Positions 8,163 to 14,543 of a stretch of 14,543 bases of DNA are shown in pieces; position 1 is the stretch's first letter; the number at the start of each line of letters is the position of its first letter. The position numbers and the translations under genes are program-made. The stretch is taken from assembly GCA_025399215.1 (NCBI GenBank), contig MU621461.1, positions 1,068 through 15,610 on the forward strand, given 5' to 3'. This DNA comes from Globomyces pollinis-pini (lineage: Eukaryota > Chytridiomycota > Chytridiomycetes > Rhizophydiales > Globomycetaceae). Under the pieces are notes generated by a model. The model worked only from the letters and a program-made list of their open reading frames with translations. It ran no database searches and had not been told where the DNA came from.

Positions 8163-10418
8163 TCAATGGACCCTCTTTTGAGCTTTAAATTCATATTTTA
8201 AACTTTTAGATTGTTCTGGTCGATAATGATCATTCCAAGTACCAGGAATTGATTTTTTAAGTTTTTCAATATGTCTTGATTGATTCAGTTTTGTTTCTTG
8301 AACAATTTTACGTAACTCCTAAAAGAAAATCAACATAAATACTAAGATACATCTGTTTGAGCCATTTGTAAATACAATTCTTCGCGTTCCGTTTCCGCAA
8401 TTTGTTCTTTCAAAAGTTGTATCTGTTGATTGATTCTAATCTCTTGTTTTTCTCTTTCCAATTTTCTTTTCAATTCCATATCATTCTGTATTTTTTTCAA
8501 TTCACGTCGTTCTTCCAATAACGTTTTTCGTTGTTTCTTTATATATTCATCCATCAATCCTTTTGTTAACTTTAACGAGATTTTTTAAAAAATGTTGTTT
8601 GTTACCTGTTGTTCAAAAAACTTTTGTTTTCGTATTTTACGTTGTGTTAAATCATTGATCGTTTCCATTTTATGAGTCATATGTTTGATACTTCGGAATC
8701 GATCATGTAATTTTCGTTGAACATTTTGTAATTCATTTTGATGTTGTCTTATTTCATTCTAGAATGATCAATATTTGTTATTGAATGATTGATTGTTTTG
8801 ATTGATATGGTGAATGATGTGGACTTACCAGTCGTTTGGAATCTCGAAGTTCTTTGATGAGTTGATCTAATGGTGTGGTATCACCCAATTCTTGTAAGTA
8901 TTTTTGCTATATTCATGTTAATCAAAATAAACATATACCATATTCACTTTTTGTGTCCATAATCGATCATCCAATGATTTCTTTGTTAATTTCAATTGAT
9001 TTTTCCAAACTTTTTCTTTTTCAAATTTTGGTATGGTATCTGTTAAAGGTATTGTAGTTTCAGCCATTTCAAAAAACTTTAAAAGATTCTTTTCAGGTAT
9101 TGATATATCATCCTGATAATGTGAAATATCAATTGGTTGTTTCACTTCTCCAGCTTTCATATATGATTCAATTAAATCAAGTTCACGTTGATCTAATTGT
9201 AACTTTGAATCATCCATTGTATCAGGTAATTTATGTAATTGTTGGTTGATAAATAAATCAAGCTCGTTCAAGTCTATATTCTTGGTGTGTTTAGATATAC
9301 GATGATTATCCAAAATTACTTTTTCAGTTTCATTTGGAAATTTCTTTTGATGTTGAACATGTTTCAACTTTTTTAATTTAATTGACTTTTGATCTTGTAA
9401 TGAGAGTTTTAGGGATTTCAAATAAGGTGATTGATGAACCTTTAAATTTATCTTTTCGTCCTAACCAATTAAAAACATCAACAACTTACTTTTAAATCAA
9501 ATTGAATTTGGCGTTTCTTTCTCATCGGATTTGTTGTAAATGATTCATCAAGATCAAGATCATCGTCTTTTACATTTCGAAGCCATTGTAAGATGTTTCC
9601 ATTTTTTGAATCTTTTTGACTTTGCCTACTTTGTCTCAATAACGGATGAACTTTCTTTGTAAGGTTTGAAACAAAAGGTTGATCGTTATCAGTACTTTTT
9701 TGTTTGGTTTTCTTCAAGATAGAATTTAATGGTATTTCAACTTTGTTTTGATTTTCACTCGTATAACTTGATGTCAAATTTGGAATATGATATTCAGAAA
9801 ATTGTTCAATAAATGATTGTGAATCAATTTCACTGTTCAACTTTGGTGATATATCGACACTTGAGTTTTCTTCAATACTACTGATAGATAAAACATGATT
9901 CTCCTTGATTGATTGATATGATGGTTTATCAACTCCATTATCTTCATGTCCAACATTCATTGAATCATTATCTTTCATGGAGTTCAATGATTTTGTCTTT
10001 TCATCTATAGATTAATGTAAAATACACGATCTTTGATACGTTTTAATGCTGCAATGAATACTTCCCAAAACAGATCCACTAAACCAGCAATAACATTTGG
10101 TTGTCTATCCATTATTTGTTGAATATCATAGAAATCTAAATTGACATCCCCCATTTCTTCCATCTTATTAATCAAGATTGTTAAATTATGCTCAACATCT
10201 CTTAAACTTCTATCTAATCCCTTTAACTTTGAGTTTGTAATTTTTTCGAATAGAGATGGCTATGGATATTATTGTATTGAAATTGAATACCCATAAAGTT
10301 GGAACACAGTGTGAAATCTGCTCTACTTGAAGGTTAATATGATAGTGATTCAATATAACATTGATCTTTCCAACTACAATTAGCTTAGAAAGTACTTACC
10401 AGAATTCTTTGTTTTCAT
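8163..10418 (-). CDS. CEP95-like centrosomal protein: N-terminal CH-like domain and C-terminal coiled coil
   Basis: Nine exons: 10418-10400, 10373-10291, 10259-10040, 10004-9490, 9460-8939, 8906-8829, 8758-8606, 8569-8351 and 8318-8163. They total 1965 nt and 654 aa. Introns are 26, 31, 35, 29, 32, 70, 36 and 32 nt, and every junction preserves frame. Residues 1-107 resemble the calponin-homology-like N-terminal domain of CEP95/CCDC45 (DUF5745 type): KINVILNHYHINLQVEQI, then a conserved Cys and Pro, SLFEKI, HNLTILINKME, and an acidic helix before GLVDLFWEVF. Residues 109-450 are polar and low-complexity, probably disordered. Residues 454-650 are Lys/Glu/Gln-rich and strongly coiled-coil (for example KKQRKTLLEERRELKKI). 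CEP95 in animals is a centrosome and spindle-pole protein; in a fungus a spindle-pole-body or cilium-derived role is inference. It shares a 188-nt divergent promoter with the gene at 10607 and converges on LARP1 with an 82-nt gap. The 35-nt intron could alternatively be 23 nt with the same frame. Confidence 0.82.
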
Positions 10419-10606
10419 TGTTGTTTTTACGTGGTTTTTTGTTTGATTTTCAAGTGAGATTTTGATAAGGCCAAACGTATAGTTTTACTAAATATAAAGC
10501 AATTGATTGGACTCTGATCAAGTCGTTGATTGGATTTATGGTATTCAAAGACACTTTGACTTGGTGGTCAGTTTGCTTTTTGCTTTGATTATTTTTAACG
10601 AATCAA
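10419..10606. promoter_or_regulatory. Short divergent promoter region
   Basis: 188 nt separate the ATG of the CEP95-like gene (minus) from the proposed ATG of the AEYW/HDQGW family gene (plus). Both promoters must lie here or reach into the neighbouring gene. An AT-rich AAATATAAA sits about 105-115 nt before the plus-strand ATG. No other element was recognised. Confidence 0.4.
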
Positions 10607-11137
10607 ATGTCAATTACCCGAGGTATTCAATCAGTTAGTTAATAGAAAGATGATCAAATAAGAGTTCGAAAATTGCTGCAAACAAAGGTAGGATTCTTGC
10701 CATTGGAATTAATCGAAACCATATTCGATATTGCGGAATATTGGGTTCTGGAATTCACTTCTAATGAAAAAGAAGTCAGTGAATGTAATATAAATTTATT
10801 ATATCTTTGTTCTCAACCTATTGGACATTTCGAGGTTATGAAGGTTATAGTGGAAACTTGCAGTCATGACCAAGGTTGGGCATCTGGAGTAGGAAGTTAT
10901 ACATGGTCGGAAATCGGGATAATGACAAGAAATGATGATGAAAAATTACGGATTCCTTTGTATTATAACAATCGAGCAGATGCCTCTGATCAAGAAAGAA
11001 CTTTTGAATTTCAAAAACATGATCAGTTGATTAAAGGATTGGATCATGGTGATCGTATCGCTATTTGGGTAAGGGCAATGTATCCTGGATGGTGTCACAC
11101 AATCTCTTATGCAAGGATCAAAGTATATTGTAGATAA
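10607..11137 (+). CDS. Fungal AEYW/HDQGW-family protein of unknown function
   Basis: The conserved body (10688-11137) begins VGFLPLELIETIFDIAEYW, a helix resembling an F-box-like start. It continues with VMKVIVETCSHDQGW, then GSYTWSEIGIM, a charged loop, GDRIAIWVRAMYPGW and a last strand ARIKVYCR. The pattern suggests an N-terminal helix plus a beta-sandwich. I recall similar uncharacterised proteins with HDQGW and YPGW motifs in other fungi but know of no assigned function. There is no ATG in the body's frame after the last stop at 10643. The best rescue starts at ATG 10607 (MSITR), with an intron at 10623-10649 (27 nt, GTATTC donor, TTAAT branch, AAAG acceptor), giving about 167 aa. An alternative acceptor at 10663-10664 gives a 42-nt intron with the same frame. 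The gene at 4243-5108 is a diverged relative. AATAAA follows the stop by 3 nt. Confidence 0.72.
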
Positions 11138-11139
11138 TG

Positions 11140-11145
11140 AATAAA
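11140..11145 (+). terminator. poly(A) signal of the AEYW/HDQGW-family gene
   Basis: AATAAA on the plus strand starting 3 nt after the stop codon. Cleavage 10-30 nt downstream would fall inside the end of the opposing DOMON/b561 gene. Confidence 0.55.
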
Positions 11146-11162
11146 TCAATCAATCGAAATAG

Positions 11163-11168
11163 TTTATT
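11163..11168 (-). terminator. poly(A) signal of the DOMON/b561 gene
   Basis: AATAAA on the minus strand, 4 nt beyond the stop codon at 11172-11174. It faces the opposing plus-strand signal 17 nt away, so the two transcripts probably overlap at their 3' ends. Confidence 0.55.
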
Positions 11169-11171
11169 CAA

Positions 11172-12381
11172 TTACAAGTTTTTTGAATTAGCTGCTCCAT
11201 CATGTACTTTTCCATCATGAACTTTTTCAATTTTATACTCTGCTACACCAAACGCTGCGATACCGATAGCAAACATGACCCAAAAACCGTTGTTGAATGA
11301 ACTATATTCATCGTATCCAAGATTGTTGATCAGCTCCTTGCCAAGGTAAACATTTACAACACCCAAGACCATTAAACTTCTACCCCACCACCAATGAAGA
11401 ACATCCCACCTAATATTAAATATAGACTAATTACCAAGGGATTGACGTTCGTTCCATTGAAAACAATCTATCGCAAATAATTCCCAAAATGACTTGAGCA
11501 AAAGTTCCAACAATCAATATCCACCCAATAATCGCATGTGATTTATTATCGTCGCTTATAGTAAAATACAGATTGACTGTAATAAATCCTGCAAGAGTAC
11601 ACCCAAATACAATTGGCCCCATAAAAAGAATATGTAGCTTGAACCAATGATGACCAAGAATTCCCTTCAAATATCGAGCAATAAATATACCAATGAATGG
11701 AGCTACAGCCCAAGCAATAAACATCAAGACGGCGTGTGCTAAAATCACGGTTTTCATTGAACTTCCAGATGAGGAATCAGATGTGGTGGAATCTGTAGGA
11801 TTCAATGGCTGTGAATTTGTTTGGTCGTCAGTTGGCAGACCAGAAGTATTTGTTCCATTAGTAGTTTGGTTTGCGATGACAATTGTAAAATCAAATTTAA
11901 AATTACCAGCACTACTATGCTTACTGAAACTGGCCGAGATTGAATCTACATTCGTTGTCGGGTTTGTTTTTGCACTGGCATAGGAAAACACTTGTAATGG
12001 AGTTATGGACTTGCCGTTTGTACTAATGATAACCGATCGACAGAACGAAAATGACAATTTAGACCAATCAGGCTGCGATTCAATTAATGGTACTAAAATC
12101 CCATTTTGTTGTGAATTAACTGGTGGTAAAAAGTACCCACCGCCTGCTCTATTGGATAATGTGATTCCACCTGTAGAATTTTTCCAACCCATATACATAT
12201 CCGAGTTAGTCATTGTTTTTGAACCCACTCCCATAGCTGCCCATCCTGTATTTGCGCTATGTACTGTAAAACATAATTGAGTATCAGACGCGCCTGTGCT
12301 ACTACTAATACAAAATTGATTTGATAAAGGACAAAACGACTTTGCTTCGGAAACCGCGAGTAAGAATAGGAAAACTAGCAT
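11172..12381 (-). CDS. DOMON domain and cytochrome b561 transmembrane protein
   Basis: Two exons, 12381-11435 and 11409-11172, totalling 1185 nt and 394 aa. The 25-nt intron (11410-11434) has a GTAATT donor, a TTTAAT branch and a TTAG acceptor, and its removal gives IPWWDVLHWWWGR, the typical junction before the last b561 helices. Residues 1-13 are a signal peptide. The DOMON domain spans about 15-175; M57 (in KTMTNSDMYMGW) and H155 (in SKHSSAGNFKFDF) are candidate haem ligands by analogy with cytochrome domains. A Ser/Thr/Asn-rich linker (176-208) follows, probably glycosylated. The b561 core has five or six membrane helices from about 210, with the four expected haem histidines H216 (AHAVLM), H250 (KLHILFM), H282 (SHAIIG) and H321 (VLHWWWGR). 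It should move electrons across the plasma membrane or a secretory membrane, perhaps for ferric reduction; donor and acceptor are unknown. Confidence 0.92.
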
Positions 12382-12456
12382 CGTTTAAATAAAAGCTTCA
12401 CAAAATGTAATGTTTAATAACGTACAATGAAAAAAAACAATGGGTGCTCGTTCGTG

Positions 12457-12466
12457 TTTATATATA
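12457..12466 (-). promoter_or_regulatory. TATA-like box of the DOMON/b561 gene
   Basis: TATATATAAA on the minus strand, 76-85 nt upstream of the ATG at 12381. This would give a 5' leader of about 45-55 nt, longer than for the two secreted genes at the left end. Confidence 0.45.
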
Positions 12467-12765
12467 GATTCAATCTCAATTTACTTCGGGATCAGCTTCA
12501 TCACACTAGTTGGTAGTGAGATGAGTTATTTATATGGTAATTACAATTTTAACCAATATTAAATTTGAAAAAACAAATGAGATTGATGGATATAACAATG
12601 AAGCCAAATATTTGGTATTCAAACAATACCATTATTGCTTTATTATAGTTGAACTTGTAACATAATAAATCTATTGACTCGTAAAAATATATTATTTTAG
12701 GTGCTTTGTTTACATCAACACCAAAGAACCAGGAAATAATGAGAGGAAAAAACGAGAAAATGGGG
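12467..12765. other. Intergenic region between the DOMON/b561 promoter and the tRNA
   Basis: About 300 nt of AT-rich sequence with no ORF or RNA structure that I could recognise. Confidence 0.45.
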
Positions 12766-12770
12766 AAAAA
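12766..12770 (-). terminator. RNA polymerase III terminator of tRNA-Glu
   Basis: A run of five T on the minus strand, starting 6 nt after the mature 3' end of the tRNA, as expected for Pol III termination. Confidence 0.7.
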
Positions 12771-12775
12771 GAAAC

Positions 12776-12848
12776 CTCCGAATCCGGGGTTCGAACCCGG
12801 GCAACCTGCGTGAGAGGCAGGGATCCTAAACCACTAGACTAATTCGGA
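12776..12848 (-). tRNA. tRNA-Glu: tRNA-Glu, anticodon CUC
   Basis: A 73-nt cloverleaf on the minus strand without an intron. The acceptor arms are TCCGAAT and ATTCGGA, with G as discriminator base. The D arm is GTCT-AGTGGTTT-AGGA. The anticodon stem CCTGC/GCAGG encloses the loop CTCTCAC, whose middle triplet CTC reads GAG codons. The T arm is CCGGG-TTCGAAC-CCCGG. All stems pair fully by eye. The internal B box GGTTCGAACC matches the Pol III consensus. CCA is not encoded, as usual in eukaryotes. Confidence 0.96.
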
Positions 12849-13408
12849 TCTGAAAATTTTCTCATAATTTCGTATCTAATGAGTTCAATATTGATTGTAT
12901 TACAGTCATGCTATTGCTTATTTTCAACCTATTTGAACCATCCAAAATATTAAAATGATAGAATATATTTAATTATAAATTACTCTAGAAATTTTGTAAG
13001 GGGTTTGGACAGCAATGAATAATAACCAACTAACTGTGTCTGTAGAATGTTAACTGTTACAAAATCTATAAAGAAGAAATTAGTATATTTAGATCCAGAG
13101 GTTCACAATTCACAGTTGAATTTGGTTAAGATGGGATAAACCACAAGCGCTCTTTTATTATAACTAGTTGAACTCTTATTTAATTCCCATGCAAATGATA
13201 CTATGTATTCATTACAAGCATATATACTTTGAGGTTAGTTAAAAACACATCCTTCAATTTGATTTTAAATAGAATAAAATAGGTAATGACAATCGCGTCC
13301 TTGACACAATTACTTACACCACTGATTAAAAGAATGAATTCAACAAATTCTCTTCCTTTGTAACTTTTATGTCTTTATCCGTTTCGTAGTCGCTTAAATG
13401 ACCTCAAA
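12849..13408. other. AT-rich intergenic region between tRNA-Glu and the cyclin gene
   Basis: About 560 nt with no ORF or RNA gene that I could support. It should contain the promoter of the cyclin gene. No clear TATA box was seen near 13409. Confidence 0.45.
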
Positions 13409-14151
13409 ATGGTATTTTTTTTATGTTCTTTCAAAAACAGAAGGATGAAATGATACCCAAAAAGCCTACAAATACATCAAAACCTAACAAAAAAATCATA
13501 GTACCCAGAAATTATCACGACTGCTCACCAGAAATACTAGTCAAATTAGTCATTGACTTGTTCAATAATTTATTGATTCATAATGATACTTTAAATCATA
13601 TCACTACCTTGTCAAACGTCACCAGATTTCATTCTAGGTCCATTCCTAATATATCTATTCATGACTATTTAACAAGAATATTCAAATATGTTGTTGTGGA
13701 AAATTCAGTTTTGATTATATTGTTGATTTATGTGGATCGAATCTGTGAAGCATTACCGAATTTCACTATCAGTTCTTATACAGCTCATAGGTATAATATA
13801 TTACCAAACAATACTAAATATTCAAGATTCATCATTGCAGCTGTTACTGCTGCTAGCAAATCTATATCAGATGTTTACTCAACAAATGCTTATTTTGCAA
13901 AAGTTGGTAATGAATTTATCTAATCAATCTTAGGTGGGATATCATTAACAGAAATCAATTTAATAGAATTAGAATTTTGCAAATCTCTAAACTGGAGATT
14001 ATGCTGTTCAGAAGCTACTGTTCAACAATACTATTTGAATTTAGCTAATTCCAATAGTGATATTAGTCTTCCGGATACTGTTCAATTTGTTCCTTACAAT
14101 ACACTGGATCAATATCTAGACTATATAAAACAAGATGGAAAGAAAGAATGA
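13409..14151 (+). CDS. Pho80/PCL-type cyclin
   Basis: The safe coding parts are 13441-13906 and 13934-14151. The 27-nt intron between them (13907-13933: GTAATG donor, CTAAT, TTAG acceptor) is required to form AYFAKVGGISLTEINLIELEF, the hallmark of this cyclin family. The cyclin box starts around SPEILVKLVIDLFNNLL, continues with RFHSRSIPNISIHDYLTRI and YVDRICEALPNFTISSYTAHR, then the FIIAAVTAASKSISDVY helix and the segment above. Cyclins of this type bind Pho85-like CDKs and act in phosphate sensing, polarity or the cell cycle; the partner cannot be told from sequence. Start options: ATG 13423 (MFFQKQKDEM, 233 aa); ATG 13450; or ATG 13409 followed at once by a 29-nt candidate intron (13412-13440), so that exon 1 is only the start codon (MKDEM). 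There is a possible AATAAA at 14260-14265. Confidence 0.9.
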
Positions 14152-14543
14152 CACCAATCCACGAATCGTTTTATTTAATCAATATCATATATGGACTGGC
14201 TTCAGCTTTATCTTGTATTTAATATAATCAGTCGTTAATTGAATTTATCTTGTGTTTAAAATAAACTATGCGATTGAATCTAATGAAATCCGACTCAAGA
14301 GAATACTACACAGCATTAGATCTAGTTATCTATTTGCCATTAAACTCTGAATTGATTTCAGAGTCGCAAGAATCTAAAAACCATACCCATCAAATATCTT
14401 TCAACTCGCATTGGCAGCATGGAAGAAACCCAAATGATAGAACAATATGGCCTTCAAAGCAGTTTATATTCATTCTGCACACGTAACAATCAACACTGGC
14501 TATATCATTTGTTGACCAACTGATACAATTGATACATTGTAAA
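14152..14543. other. 3' flank of the cyclin gene, no gene seen
   Basis: The region holds a possible poly(A) signal (AATAAA at 14260-14265) and a small inverted repeat at 14344-14364. A 72-codon plus-strand ORF at 14268-14486 has no recognisable features and is left out. Confidence 0.45.
14344..14364. repeat. Short inverted repeat (hairpin)
   Basis: Perfect 8-bp arms ACTCTGAA and TTCAGAGT flank the 5-nt loop TTGAT. It lies about 190 nt beyond the cyclin stop codon. No known function; it could be chance in AT-rich DNA. Confidence 0.5.

Noticed and set aside
8875..9057. 60-codon plus-strand ORF
   Set aside because: Antisense to CEP95-like exons and an intron.
10017..10039. 23-nt alternative to the 35-nt intron of the CEP95-like gene (GTGTAT donor)
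   Set aside because: Same frame is kept, but GTGTAT is a weaker donor than GTATCA; still cannot be excluded without RNA data.
11693..12280. Two plus-strand ORFs (96 and 91 codons)
   Set aside because: Antisense shadows of the DOMON/b561 exon, whose frame has signal peptide, DOMON and haem histidines.
13730..13933. 67-codon plus-strand ORF
   Set aside because: Different frame inside the cyclin exon; the cyclin motifs decide the true frame.
14268..14486. 72-codon plus-strand ORF near the window end
   Set aside because: No homology recognised, no splice structure, lies beyond the cyclin poly(A) candidate; an unsupported chance ORF is likelier.
1..14543. Mobile elements, CRISPR arrays, bacterial operons
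   Set aside because: No transposase, terminal repeats or spaced direct repeats were seen, and the intron-bearing genes show that this is eukaryotic DNA.

Overview
This window is eukaryotic nuclear DNA, AT-rich, almost certainly fungal. The protein-coding genes are interrupted by GT-AG introns that share a CTAAT-like branch motif. The gene set also reads as fungal: an M36 fungalysin protease, a small cysteine-rich secreted protein of the kind called biotrophy-associated secreted protein 2-like, a DOMON/cytochrome b561 protein, and a Pho80/PCL-type cyclin. A LARP1-type protein with a full DM15 region and a CEP95-like centrosomal protein argue against a budding yeast. An early-diverging lineage (Mucoromycota/Zoopagomycota-like) would fit, but that is inference and I cannot name the species.

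Layout, left to right. 50-604 (-): two-repeat cysteine-rich secreted protein. 1219-3078 (-): complete three-exon fungalysin. 3079-4242: gene-poor. 4243-5108 (+): diverged member of a fungal protein family, tentative two-exon model. 5396-8080 (+): LARP1-like mRNA-binding protein, five exons. 8163-10418 (-): CEP95-like coiled-coil protein, nine exons, convergent with LARP1 and not covered by any single long ORF. 10607-11137 (+): second and better conserved member of the family seen at 4243. 11172-12381 (-): DOMON/cytochrome b561 protein, two exons, almost touching the preceding gene tail to tail. 12776-12848 (-): tRNA-Glu(CUC) with a Pol III terminator. 13409/13423-14151 (+): Pho80-like cyclin, two or three exons. 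14152-14543: no gene seen.

The genes do not form a pathway. They are ordinary fungal housekeeping genes (LARP1, CEP95-like, cyclin, tRNA) mixed with surface or secreted genes (fungalysin, cysteine-rich protein, DOMON/b561). The two left-most genes encode secreted products and each has a TATA-like box about 35-50 nt upstream of its ATG, implying very short 5' leaders.

The most striking observation is intron size. Restoring protein-family reading frames forces 16 introns, of which 14 are 25-36 nt (median of all 16 is 31). Each intron has either a length that is not a multiple of 3 or an in-frame stop, so every retention event would break the frame. Introns this small are well below the usual fungal minimum and recall the miniature introns of ciliates.
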